Assembly (NCBI GenBank): GCA_025927935.1 | Contig: JAICKM010000008.1 | Span: forward strand, 1 to 28,969 | Reading direction: 5' to 3' | Length of the DNA stretch: 28,969 nt | Source: Chloroflexia bacterium | Lineage (GTDB): Bacteria; Chloroflexota; Chloroflexia; QHBQ01; JADMIH01 | Notes under the pieces: generated by a model | The model's database searches: none | What the model was told of the DNA's origin: nothing | The model's input: only the letters and a program-made list of their open reading frames with translations | Translations under genes and position numbers: made by a program | Shown here: piece after piece, positions 17,501 to 24,718 of the stretch | Layout: every line of letters starts with the position of its first letter | How positions within the stretch are numbered: the first letter of the stretch is position 1

Positions 17501-18360
17501 GCCGCGTCGTCGCCGTGGGCCACCGGCGCGCCGAACAGGATGACCAGCAGGCGGCCTTTATCGCCCACCTCGACCTCGTTGAGCCGCCCGCCGAACCGGG
17601 CGACCAGCGGCAGCGCCCGCGCGACCAGCGTTTGCAGGTCGCCCCCGGGGGGCAGGGCGACAAAGGCCGCGGTGAGAGTGCGGAACTCGCCCACCCAGCC
17701 GCTGAAGCCCGCAGCCATGCGCGCCACGACAGCGGCGGGCAAATAGGGCGCCAGCGCATCGACGGCGGCGGGCAGGTGGCCGGGGGGCGGCGGCGCCCAG
17801 GTGGGCATGTGCCCGGCGGGGGATGGGCGCAATGGCGCGGCCCCGGCTTCCGCGGCCAGCGCGCTGGCGAGGGCGGGGCCGGAGGCGACCCAGTAGAGAC
17901 CCAGGTCGGGGGTGCCGACGATCTCCCAGGTGAGCGGCCCGCGGCCCATGCCCACGCGCAGCGCGAGCGGGTGCGCGTCGGCCGGGGTCTCGATCACGGC
18001 GGGCAGCCCGGCGAGCATCGCGTGAGCCGCCCGCGCCGCCGTGACGTCGTCGGGAAAGGCGGCCAGCACGCCGTCGCCGGTGAATTTGATTACGTCGCCG
18101 TCGTGGGCATGGATGGCGGCAATCAGCGGGGTATAGATGCGTTCCAGGGCGGCGCGCAACTCCTCGGCCCCCGCAGGCTCGGGGGCCAGGGCCTGGGTCA
18201 GCGCGGTGAAGCCTTGCAGATCGGCGACCAGCACCGTAGCCGCGGTGGTCTCGCGGTAACCGATGGGCAGCGGCAGGCGCGGCCCCAGCCAGCGCGGCAC
18301 ATAGGGCGCAAGCTGCCGCGCCAGGAGGTCGGAAGTGGACGCAGCAGTGGAATCAACCAT
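14539..18360 (-). CDS. Soluble adenylyl cyclase (sAC)-like protein: C1-C2 cyclase, AAA-type ATPase, TPR
   Basis: This 1,273-residue cytoplasmic protein has tandem class III cyclase domains followed by an NTPase and TPRs, the order of mammalian sAC (ADCY10). C1 (about 40-175) has VLVADLQGFT (D47) and IKFTGDG (D96), the two metal-binding aspartates, but lacks the transition-state Asn/Arg. C2 (about 205-365) lacks those aspartates but has NEVEVGDKG (K268, base recognition) and GPEINLAARL (N335, R339). Together they would build one complete site, making cAMP or possibly cGMP. LGRE (401-404) opens an AAA_16/STAND-type module with Walker A GEAGIGKS (429-436) and Walker B PLLIWLDD (D561, D562). TPRs fill about 815-1180, for example GNLGNVYDDLGDYDQAL. 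The ATG at 18360 is preceded by GGAG five bases upstream. A long plus-strand frame over it is its GC-rich shadow. Confidence 0.9.
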   Translation of the reverse strand: MVDSTAASTSDLLARQLAPYVPRWLGPRLPLPIGYRETTAATVLVADLQGFTALTQALAPEPAGAEELRAALERIYTPLIAAIHAHDGDVIKFTGDGVLAAFPDDVTAARAAHAMLAGLPAVIETPADAHPLALRVGMGRGPLTWEIVGTPDLGLYWVASGPALASALAAEAGAAPLRPSPAGHMPTWAPPPPGHLPAAVDALAPYLPAAVVARMAAGFSGWVGEFRTLTAAFVALPPGGDLQTLVARALPLVARFGGRLNEVEVGDKGRLLVILFGAPVAHGDDAARGAGCLLALREAGILERGGMALGTQYVGTVGAPRVDRCTYTALGPEINLAARLMQAAAPGDILISGRVWTALGLRFVCRERPALPVKGWAAPVPVARLEAPEAAAEVPAIGDPLGRETELAQAAAVIAGAGAAHPGLLRLVGEAGIGKSRLATTISARATGSGWQLLLGGARPDRHSTPYWPWQAPLAALIAGRPGVPLDLPAVEAAVRRWAPDRQADAPLLADLLGVPRPASEEAPPAVAALDPPTRAGVTRTLLAALIAGAAHTQPLLIWLDDLHWADRLSWELVRDLAAATPPGGPLVLLLSHRPFDAPPPALAALPPHLALDLPELDAEAAAALVRQRAALPPPVVAKIVARGQGHPFFLEELVAAYSEQAAPDLPDTVQEVIQARIDRLDEAHKLTLKLASIFGQVFMLDALAGSYPPEIDAGAVPSHLQMLAHLDLTALTDATVRAYAFKHAMTQEVAYASLLAAQRHAAHDRAGDWFERTAPDNYALLAYHYSRGANRDKQRLYLRRAAQAAQAAFANESAIDYYERLLPLLAPAEQVEPLLQLGAIHRLVGHLDAAEAVYRRALDQATTAGDARAVAQAQMDLGVLDRQRGAYTEALVWLEQARAGFTRLGDAAGLLAVQGHIGQVYWLQFDHPRALACFWEQMVLAMDQGDRRGQGEAVGNLGNVYDDLGDYDQALSCLEQQLDIAHSIGDRLQQERAYWSLGSVYQNQRDFGRALTAYREAVRIAEAIGDRRVVGLTVSGMGLIYHDYGDYAAALACFSYHLAGTLRLGNRVGVTIAVGNLALVHAKQGCAAEAESLFAQAVALARTLPTGYYLPIYLYEQAAFYFAAGRGTEARAPAEEAAALAAAVGERSLQFKTTVLALRVRTALGALTPDAAHAACTDLFASWPDPEYQAALHYTLWRLDPAQDAARQAAATAYAALYAATPLAEYRTRYGELTGQALPPAPPLPPPPAAVTTNPPALAALLAQVAALRPPA

Positions 18361-18369
18361 GGCATCTCC

Positions 18370-18378
18370 AGTATAGCA
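18370..18378 (-). promoter_or_regulatory. Extended -10 promoter, near-leaderless, for the cyclase gene
   Basis: TGC-TATACT on the minus strand (18378-18370). No good -35 is visible. Transcription would start near 18363, about three bases before the ATG, and would exclude the GGAG ribosome site from the RNA. Either the transcript is nearly leaderless or the true promoter lies further upstream. Confidence 0.45.
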
Positions 18379-18399
18379 TAAGAGGCGGGGTGCGGACGA

Positions 18400-18420
18400 G
18401 TGGTCAGTGGTCAGTGGTCA
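18400..18420 (+). repeat. Short tandem repeat, 7-base unit
   Basis: Three perfect GTGGTCA units followed by a diverged GTGCTGA, in the intergenic space between the divergent cyclase and nucleotidyltransferase genes. Confidence 0.75.
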
Positions 18421-18445
18421 GTGCTGAGGGTGGCGGATAATGGGA

Positions 18446-18467
18446 GGGCGGACACGCCGGTCCGCCC
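18446..18467. repeat. Intergenic palindrome GGGCGGAC/GTCCGCCC
   Basis: Eight-base perfect arms around ACGCCG, followed by CCTACG. It resembles, in size and its right-hand CCCCTAC, the GGGCCGGTTT palindromes elsewhere in the window, and may be another subfamily. Confidence 0.6.
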
Positions 18468-18520
18468 CTACGCCGCACACCATCCCGGTAAGGAGGCCGG
18501 GCGAGGATGATTGACGATTG

Positions 18521-18529
18521 TGGTAGACT
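18521..18529 (+). promoter_or_regulatory. Extended -10 promoter for the nucleotidyltransferase gene
   Basis: TGG-TAGACT (18521-18529). A TTGACG at 18511 is too close to serve as the -35. Predicted start near 18536 gives a leader of about 45 bases to the ATG at 18581. Confidence 0.4.
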
Positions 18530-18580
18530 CGATCCGGGGTTGTATATGGCCGGGGCACGGGATGAGAAGGGGGAATAACT

Positions 18581-19396
18581 ATGACCATGCCGATAGCGCA
18601 GCCGACGCCGTATGCCGAGGTCAATGTGGTGCTGGGCGAGTGGGTCGCGGGAGTGCAGCGCATTCTGGGAGCCGGCTTGCGCGGCATATACCTGTACGGC
18701 TCGCTGGCGCTGGGCGATTTCACGCCGCACCGCAGCGATATTGACGTGGTCGTCGTCACCGCCGGGGAGCTGGCGGACGAGCAGACGGCGGCGTTGCAGG
18801 CGCTACATACCGACCTGGCGGCCCGATGGGTGCCGTGGGGCGCGGAGTTGGAGGTCTCGTATATGCCCCAGCCTGCGCTGCGCCGCTATGACCCGGCGCA
18901 CGCCCGCTATCCGAGCATTGAGCGCGGCGAAAGGCTGGTTGTGGAGGAGCACAACAGCAGGGGGTTTATCCAGCGCCATGTGTTGCGCGAGCACGGCATC
19001 ACGCTGGTCGGGCCGCCGATTCGGGAGCAGATCGACCCGGTGGACCCGGACGATTTGCGGCGCGATGTGCGGGCGATTGCGCGGGAGTGGCTGGCGGCGT
19101 TGCGCGCCGATCCGCTGCCGCTGCGCCACCAGGGCTACCAGGGCTACGTCGTGATGACGATCTGCCGGATGCTCTATACGCTCCAGTTTGGCACCGTCGT
19201 ATCGAAGCCCACCGCTTGCCGCTGGGCGCGGGAGGCGCTTGACCCGCGCTGGGCGCCGCTGATCGATCGCGCCCTGGCCGAGGATCTGGAGGAGACGCGC
19301 GACCTGATCGCCTACGCGCTAGACCGCCTGCAAGCGGATGAGCAGCCAGGGGCGGATACGCCGGGCACCCAAGCCGGTAGCAGTTCCCCATCGTGA
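18581..19396 (+). CDS. AadA-like (ANT(3'')/ANT(9)-type) nucleotidyltransferase
   Basis: This 271-residue protein starts at an ATG with AAGGGGG (18567-18573) seven bases upstream. The nucleotidyltransferase core is GSLALGDFTPHRSDIDVVVV: G40-S41 bind the nucleotide phosphates, D53 and D55 bind metal, and E89 or E91 (WGAELEVSY) supplies the third acidic residue. The C-terminal helical domain has TICRMLYTLQFGTVVSKPTA, matching the segment of aminoglycoside 3''/9-adenylyltransferases that contains VSKxxA. Family members transfer AMP to streptomycin or spectinomycin, but many chromosomal homologues have no proven drug substrate. No integron, cassette site or transposase is nearby, so this looks like a resident gene. 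Whether it confers resistance is not shown by sequence. Confidence 0.8.
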   Translation: MTMPIAQPTPYAEVNVVLGEWVAGVQRILGAGLRGIYLYGSLALGDFTPHRSDIDVVVVTAGELADEQTAALQALHTDLAARWVPWGAELEVSYMPQPALRRYDPAHARYPSIERGERLVVEEHNSRGFIQRHVLREHGITLVGPPIREQIDPVDPDDLRRDVRAIAREWLAALRADPLPLRHQGYQGYVVMTICRMLYTLQFGTVVSKPTACRWAREALDPRWAPLIDRALAEDLEETRDLIAYALDRLQADEQPGADTPGTQAGSSSPS

Positions 19397-19402
19397 GTTG
19401 CT

Positions 19403-19471
19403 GGCTGTAGGGGCCGGTTTGAAACCGGCCCCTACAGCCGGCGGCGGTGCGGTTTGCAACCGGCCCCTACC
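19403..19471. repeat. Perfect 37-base palindrome plus adjacent diverged copy
   Basis: Arms of 18 bases (19403-19420 and 19422-19439), starting GGCTGTAGGGGCCGG, mirror each other around one G. A degraded copy with GGTTTGCAACCGG follows at about 19446-19471. This is the longest member of the GGGCCGGTTT family here. It lies seven bases after the nucleotidyltransferase stop and before the next promoter. Confidence 0.85.
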
Positions 19472-19503
19472 AACTGTACCGGGCGCGGCGCTGCTCGCTT
19501 TTT

Positions 19504-19512
19504 TGGTATACT
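19504..19512 (+). promoter_or_regulatory. Extended -10 promoter for the membrane glycosyltransferase
   Basis: TGG-TATACT (19504-19512) directly follows a T-run (19499-19504). No -35 is recognisable. Predicted start near 19519, leader about 90 bases. Confidence 0.5.
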
Positions 19513-19607
19513 GAGACGGCGCCCGCCAGGGCACGCCGCGCCAGGCATGGGGCACACGGGATGGCACACCAGGGCGGCGGGGGAGCACGGAGACAGGTAT
19601 TTCAGCT

Positions 19608-20999
19608 ATGGCTAGTACAATCCGGGAACCGGCCGTCACACCCGCCATCCCGCGCGCCGGGCGGTGGGCGCCGTGGATTGTCGCCCTGCTGGTGGCTTTC
19701 ACGCTGGTGCGCGGCGTCATCTGGGCGTATGCCATCCCGCCGCTGAACGCGCCCGATGAACCCTCGCACCTGATTGCCGTCAGCCAGATCCGCGCCTTGC
19801 GCGGCTTGCCGGTGGCGATCCTGATCGACCCGAACACGTTGAGCGAAAACAGTTCGCCGCGCCCGCCGGAGGTGCTGGCTTATCTAGCCCAGCCCCAGTT
19901 CCACTATACCCGGTTCCGCGCCCTCTCCTACGAATCGACGCAGCCGCCGCTGTACCATCTGCTGTGCGCCGTGCTGACCCGACCGTTGCCGGCTGATCCG
20001 GAGACGTTGCTCTACGGCTGCCGCCTGGTGTCGGCGCTGCTGGGCGCGCTGGCCGTGTTCGCCGTGGCGCGCGCCGCCGCCACGCTGGCCCCCAACCAAC
20101 CGGCCTTCGCGCTGGGCGTGCCGCTGGCGCTGACGCTCTGGCCGCAGTTCGGGTTCCAGACGGCCACGCTGAACAACGACATCGCCAGCACGCTGGCCGG
20201 CGCGGCGCTGGCCTGGGCCTGGGCCGCGGCGATGCGCCGGCCTCGCTCTTGGCCCTGGACCGCCGGGCTGGGCGCGCTGACCGGGCTGGGGATGCTCTGC
20301 AAGCTGACCGTGGCGGCCACTCTGCCGGGCACCGCGCTGATCGTCCTGGGCCGGGCGCGGGCCGGGCGTAACACCGCGCGGCGCTTCGCCCTGGATGCCG
20401 TGATCGCCGGGGCGGTCGCCGCCGCGCTGGTCGTGCCCTGGGTGTGGCGCAATCTCCAGGTCTACGGCGAGCCGACCGGCGCGACCCAGATGCTGAGCGT
20501 CATCCACAGCATCTACACCACGCGCCTGGGCGTGCCGGCGGAGACGCGCTTCATTGTGCCGCCGCTGGGCGATTTTGTCTGGTACAGCTTTAGCTCATGG
20601 TGGGGCGTGTTCGGCTGGCGCAGCGTGTTTCTACCCTGGCCCTTATACGTGGTAGCCGCCGGGCTGACGCTACTCGGCGCGGCAGGCGCGCTGGCCTGGC
20701 TGGTGCGCCGGGTGCGGGCGCGGCAACCGCTGTCGCCCGCGCAGGGCTGGCCCCTGGCGGCGTGCGCCCTCACCATCCTGGCGGCCCTGGCGAACTATAT
20801 CCTCTACACTGTCACCACCGATGCCTCGTTGCAAGGACGCTACACCTTTGTGGCGCTGGCCGCCGTCTGCCTGATCGGCGTGGGGGGGGTGCTGCACGCC
20901 ACGCGTTCTCCGATCCTCAATGCGCGCCTGGGCACAGTTGCGCTGGCAGGCATGATCGTATTGCAACTGGGCGCCTGGTTCACCATCGGACAGTCGTAG
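19608..20999 (+). CDS. GT-C type polytopic membrane protein (DUF2142/GT39-like glycosyltransferase)
   Basis: This 463-residue integral membrane protein has about ten hydrophobic segments, the first at about 20-42. The first extracytoplasmic loop begins NAPDEPSHLIAV, with D50, E51 and H54 forming the acidic DE-x-x-H motif typical of GT-C enzymes, which use lipid-phosphate sugars. The long loop after it (about 55-110, QPQFHYTRFRALSYESTQPPLYHLL) is also typical: 'QPPLYH' occurs widely in DUF2142 and PMT-like proteins. The expected role is transfer of a sugar from a polyprenyl-phosphate donor to an envelope glycan or protein on the outer face; donor and acceptor are unknown. The ATG at 19608 has only a weak AGG ten bases upstream. 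No glycan cluster surrounds it. Confidence 0.75.
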   Translation: MASTIREPAVTPAIPRAGRWAPWIVALLVAFTLVRGVIWAYAIPPLNAPDEPSHLIAVSQIRALRGLPVAILIDPNTLSENSSPRPPEVLAYLAQPQFHYTRFRALSYESTQPPLYHLLCAVLTRPLPADPETLLYGCRLVSALLGALAVFAVARAAATLAPNQPAFALGVPLALTLWPQFGFQTATLNNDIASTLAGAALAWAWAAAMRRPRSWPWTAGLGALTGLGMLCKLTVAATLPGTALIVLGRARAGRNTARRFALDAVIAGAVAAALVVPWVWRNLQVYGEPTGATQMLSVIHSIYTTRLGVPAETRFIVPPLGDFVWYSFSSWWGVFGWRSVFLPWPLYVVAAGLTLLGAAGALAWLVRRVRARQPLSPAQGWPLAACALTILAALANYILYTVTTDASLQGRYTFVALAAVCLIGVGGVLHATRSPILNARLGTVALAGMIVLQLGAWFTIGQS

Positions 21000-21015
21000 G
21001 GTTTGGGGTCCGTTA

Positions 21016-21034
21016 GTCCCTGCAAAGTCGGGAC
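21016..21034 (+). terminator. Weak hairpin after the membrane glycosyltransferase
   Basis: GTCCC (21016-21020) pairs with GGGAC (21030-21034) over a nine-base loop, 17 bases after the stop. There is no T-tract, so termination activity is doubtful. Confidence 0.2.
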
Positions 21035-21124
21035 AGAGGATGGGTGACAGTGGTCCGCCAGGGTTGATATATTTATCCCGGATGGGTTGTGGACCTATTG
21101 TGGATGCCGGCAGCGCAGCAGAGT

Positions 21125-21133
21125 TGGTATAGT
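21125..21133 (+). promoter_or_regulatory. Extended -10 promoter for the HD-GYP regulator
   Basis: TGG-TATAGT (21125-21133), no clear -35. Start near 21140 leaves about 55 bases to the ATG at 21195, which has AAAGGG (21185-21190) four bases upstream. Confidence 0.45.
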
Positions 21134-21194
21134 GGTCTCATTGCAGAACGCATGAAGAAGGCATCTCCGCGCACCCACCACTTGAAAGGGATCC

Positions 21195-24100
21195 ATGCAA
21201 GAATCAGGAGACGGCAGCCTGCTGACCATCTCGCAGGCCGCACGCCTGTTAGGCGTGCATGTCGGGACACTGCGCCGCTGGGACAAAATGGGTCTGCTCT
21301 CCGCTATCCGGCCCCGGCTGGACGGCCCCCGCCTCTACCGGCCCGACGCCGTCGCGGCCTATCTGAACAATCGCCGGCAACCCGCCACCCTCATTGAACG
21401 CGTCACCTATGCGGCGCTCCTCGAAGAAATCAGCCGGGCCGTAAGCTCGTCACTCGACTTGCCGGCCATCTATCGCGCGATCTATGACGGCGTGCGCGCG
21501 GCCATGGACGTAGACGGCTTTTTCCTGGCGCTCTACGACGAGCGCACGAACAGCCTTGACACACAATTATTGATCGACGGCGGGGAGGATCGCTCCCTGC
21601 CCACGACTGTCGCCATAGGCGATAGCCTGGCCGAGGTATTGAGGACCCGGCGGGCGCTACGGACCGGCAGGCGGAGCGGTTCGCGCGGCCAGGTGAACGA
21701 GCGGATCGCCTCGCTGATCCTGGTGCCGTTGTTTCAGGGCACGGAGTTGCTGGCCGTCTTCTCGATCCAGAGCACCGAACCTGCTGCCTATACCACGGCG
21801 CAGGTGGAGTTGCTGGAGCGGGTCGCGGCACGGGTGACACCGGCCATCCGCAATGCCCGGCTCTACGCACGGGCGCGCGAAGAGGAGGTGCGATACCGGG
21901 CGCTGCTGGAACAGGCGGCCGATGCGGTGTTCGTCACCGACCAGCGCGGCCACTATATCGAGATCAATGAAGCTGCCGCGGCCCTGTTCGGCTTCAGCCG
22001 GGAGGAACTGCTGGCGCGCACCACCGATGCGTTGCAAAACGGGTTTATGCAAAGCCCGGAAGGTGAGAATCTGCGCGAGCGGCTGGCGGCGGGGCCGGTG
22101 CGCGTCGAAATGCGCATGCAGCGCAAGGACGGCAGCCAGATACCGGTCGAATTGCGCATCACCCGCATCCATGTGGGCGGGCAGGTGCTGTTCCAGGCCA
22201 TCTGCCGCGACATGACGCCGCGTATCGCCCTGGAAGCCGTCCGCGAACGCGAACACCAGTTGTACCTCGCGTCGGTGCGCAGCCTGGCCGCCACCGTCGA
22301 TGCCCGCGATGCCTATACCCACTCGCACTCGCAGCAGGTGGCCTTTTATTGCCGGCGGATCGCGCAGGAACTGGGCTTGCCCGACGAAGAGGTCGAGACC
22401 ATCGAACTGGCCGGGCTGCTGCACGACATCGGCAAGATCGCCGTGCCCGATTACATCTTGCAAAAGCCGGGCCGGCTCAACGCCGACGAATGGGCGATTA
22501 TGCGCGCGCACTCGGCGAAGGGCGCCGATATCTTGAGCGCGGGCAACAGCGCCGCGCTGGCCGCGATTGTGCCCATGGTGCGTTCGCACCACGAGCGCTG
22601 GGCCGGCGGCGGGTATCCCGATGGCCTGGAGGGCGACGCGATTCCGCTGGGCGCCGCCGTGATCGCGCTGGCCGATGCGTTCGACACAATCACCACCACG
22701 CGGCCCTACAAGGCGGCCAGTACCCTCCACGAAGCCTGCGTTGAGATCCGCAGGTCGCGCGGCCGGCACTTCAAGCCGGAGATCGCCGATGCCTTCCTGC
22801 GCGTCATCGAGCAGGATCGCGCGGCGGGCGCCGAGTATCTGGAAGCCATCACGCGCATGGCCGAGCCGAGTGCCAGCGCCGTGCCGCGCCTGGCGGCCAT
22901 GCCGGCGGAGCCGCTCCGGCCGTTAGGGCCGGAGAGCCTGACCTACCAGGAGCAGCAGCGCCTGGCTGCGCACATGCAGTCGCTGTATGAGATCAGCCGG
23001 GGCTTTCCCCATGTCACCGGCGAGGCCGAACTGGTCGCCGCCGCTGCCCGCCTGGCGCAGGACCATTTCGGCGCAGAGAGTGTGTATCTGCTGGAAGTGC
23101 GGGATGCCGAGCAATCCCAGGGCGCGGGCGGCGCACACGCGGCGCCGCATGTGGGGGCCCGCTGGGGCTGGCACGCCGCGGGCGACTTCGAGCCGTGGAC
23201 GACGCCGGACACGGCCATCTATCCGCTGCTGCGCGAACTGATGGCGGCGGAGCAGCCGGTGGCCGTGGCCGATATTCCCAGCGTGACCGGCGCCGCCGGG
23301 CGGGCGTTTGTGCTGCGCCAGGGCTGGCGCAGCGGCATCTTTATCCCCCTGCGGGCGGGCGGGAAAACGCTGGGCGCGCTCGGCCTGGCCTACCACAGCG
23401 GCTACCACAGCTTCACTGCGGACGACCTCGAACTGGCCGATACGCTGGGCGCGGCGGCAGCACGCGCCTTCGCCGGGGTCCAACTCCAGGCCGCCGAACA
23501 ACAGTTGCGCCACCAGATCAGAGAACTGGAGCGCAGTAACCAGGCGCTGGCCCGGCGCAGCCGCGACCTGACCGTCCTCTATGAGACGGCGCGCAGCCTG
23601 ATCGAGATCCTGGATGTCGAGGCGCTCTGCCGGCGGATCGTGCAGGTGCTGGGCGCCAGCTTCAGCCATAGCCTGATCAGCGTTGCGTTGATCGAAGGCA
23701 CGCTGCTGCAATTCCGTGCCTGGTACGGCTATGAGGGCGTCACCGTGATCCCGGCCATACCCCTCACCCACGGCGTGGTGGGGCGCGTGGTCCGCACGGG
23801 GCAGCCCGCCCTGGTGCCCGACGTGCGCACCGATCCCGACTATATCGGCGTGCATCCCGCCCTGCGTTCGGAAATCTGCGTGCCGCTGGTCGGCCGCGAT
23901 GGAGTGCTCGGCGTGGTCAATATCGAGTCGGACAGCCCGGAGCCGCTGGACGAAGAGGATCTACACCTGCTGCTGACGCTGACGCCGCAGATCGTGATCG
24001 CACTGGAGAACGCGCGCCTGTATACCGCCGCTCAGCAGCAGGCCACGCGGCTCGGCCTGATCAACCGCGTGGCCCACGCCATGACCGGCCTGCTTGCCGG

Positions 24101-24563
24101 GGATGCCGCCACGCTGCTGGACCACGTGGCCCGGTTGTTCCAACACGAACTGGGCTACGCGAATATCTCGATCATGCTCATCGACCCGCTGACGCACGAA
24201 CTGGTCTGCCACGCTTCCGCCGGGGAATATGTCTCCTGCATCTCGGTGGGATCCCGCTTGCCACAGGGGCTGGGGTTAACCGGCTGGGTAGCCACCCACG
24301 GCACAACCCTGGTCGCCAATGATGTGGCGACGGAGCCGCGCTTTTACCAGGCCGCGCCGGAAGAAACGCCCGGCGCGGAACTGGTGGCCCCGCTCATCCA
24401 CCAGGGCCGCATCATCGGCGTGCTGGATGTGGAAAGCTGCACGCCGCACAGTTTCAGCCCCGGCGACGTGCAGATGCTCGAAACACTAGCCGATCAACTG
24501 GCCGTCGCTATCGAACACGCAGACATCGCCCAGACGCTGCACGGCGGGGGCCACCGCCCCTGA
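21195..24563 (+). CDS. MerR-GAF-PAS-HD-GYP-GAF-GAF-GAF regulator, probable c-di-GMP phosphodiesterase
   Basis: This 1,122-residue protein has no membrane segment. A MerR-type helix-turn-helix (about 8-60; LTISQAARLLGVHVGTLRRW) is followed by GAF1 (about 73-225) and a PAS domain (about 233-350; AVFVTDQRGHYIEINEAAA). The HD-GYP domain (about 355-545) has H376/H378, HDIGKI (H410-D411), MRAHSAKGA, HHERWAGGGYPDGLEG (H465-H466, GYP 473-475) and ALADAFDTITTTRPY, so the metal ligands and GYP signature are present. Three further GAF domains lie at about 590-755, 785-935 and 955-1110, with a coiled-coil linker at about 757-800. HD-GYP proteins hydrolyse c-di-GMP. The N-terminal DNA-binding domain suggests it may also act directly on promoters. 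GAF and PAS ligands are not predictable. It is convergent with the downstream patatin gene. Confidence 0.9.
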   Translation: MQESGDGSLLTISQAARLLGVHVGTLRRWDKMGLLSAIRPRLDGPRLYRPDAVAAYLNNRRQPATLIERVTYAALLEEISRAVSSSLDLPAIYRAIYDGVRAAMDVDGFFLALYDERTNSLDTQLLIDGGEDRSLPTTVAIGDSLAEVLRTRRALRTGRRSGSRGQVNERIASLILVPLFQGTELLAVFSIQSTEPAAYTTAQVELLERVAARVTPAIRNARLYARAREEEVRYRALLEQAADAVFVTDQRGHYIEINEAAAALFGFSREELLARTTDALQNGFMQSPEGENLRERLAAGPVRVEMRMQRKDGSQIPVELRITRIHVGGQVLFQAICRDMTPRIALEAVREREHQLYLASVRSLAATVDARDAYTHSHSQQVAFYCRRIAQELGLPDEEVETIELAGLLHDIGKIAVPDYILQKPGRLNADEWAIMRAHSAKGADILSAGNSAALAAIVPMVRSHHERWAGGGYPDGLEGDAIPLGAAVIALADAFDTITTTRPYKAASTLHEACVEIRRSRGRHFKPEIADAFLRVIEQDRAAGAEYLEAITRMAEPSASAVPRLAAMPAEPLRPLGPESLTYQEQQRLAAHMQSLYEISRGFPHVTGEAELVAAAARLAQDHFGAESVYLLEVRDAEQSQGAGGAHAAPHVGARWGWHAAGDFEPWTTPDTAIYPLLRELMAAEQPVAVADIPSVTGAAGRAFVLRQGWRSGIFIPLRAGGKTLGALGLAYHSGYHSFTADDLELADTLGAAAARAFAGVQLQAAEQQLRHQIRELERSNQALARRSRDLTVLYETARSLIEILDVEALCRRIVQVLGASFSHSLISVALIEGTLLQFRAWYGYEGVTVIPAIPLTHGVVGRVVRTGQPALVPDVRTDPDYIGVHPALRSEICVPLVGRDGVLGVVNIESDSPEPLDEEDLHLLLTLTPQIVIALENARLYTAAQQQATRLGLINRVAHAMTGLLAGDAATLLDHVARLFQHELGYANISIMLIDPLTHELVCHASAGEYVSCISVGSRLPQGLGLTGWVATHGTTLVANDVATEPRFYQAAPEETPGAELVAPLIHQGRIIGVLDVESCTPHSFSPGDVQMLETLADQLAVAIEHADIAQTLHGGGHRP

Positions 24564-24623
24564 GGGTTTTGCATCCCGGTGCGCGTCTTCGGCGGCCCCG
24601 TCCGCCGCGCCGTATCCCCCTTT

Positions 24624-24696
24624 GTCATGCTGAACGCAGTGAAGCGTCTCGCCGTGATTCGCCCCCGGCGAGACGCTTCACTGCGCTCAGAGTGAC
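24624..24696. repeat. Inverted repeat of the 'CHAERSEAS' type between convergent genes
   Basis: Arms GTCATGCTGAACGCAGTGAA... (24624-24654) and the near-complement ending CTGCGCTCAGAGTGAC (24666-24696) surround about eleven bases. The sequence belongs to a repeat common in several phyla that reads as CHAERSEAS when wrongly translated on the plus strand. It sits between the stops of the HD-GYP and first patatin genes and could fold as a bidirectional 3'-end hairpin. Confidence 0.8.
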
Positions 24697-24718
24697 ATAT
24701 ATGGCGGCGACCCGGCGC

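Noticed and set aside
15187..18381. Plus-strand open frame of over 1,000 codons opposite the cyclase
   Set aside because: It is the antisense shadow of a GC-rich gene. The minus strand has cyclase, Walker and TPR motifs; the plus frame is Gly/Arg/Gln-rich with no recognisable domain.
18581..19396. Mobile antibiotic-resistance cassette
   Set aside because: The enzyme is AadA-like, but there is no attC site, integrase or insertion sequence, and composition matches its neighbours.
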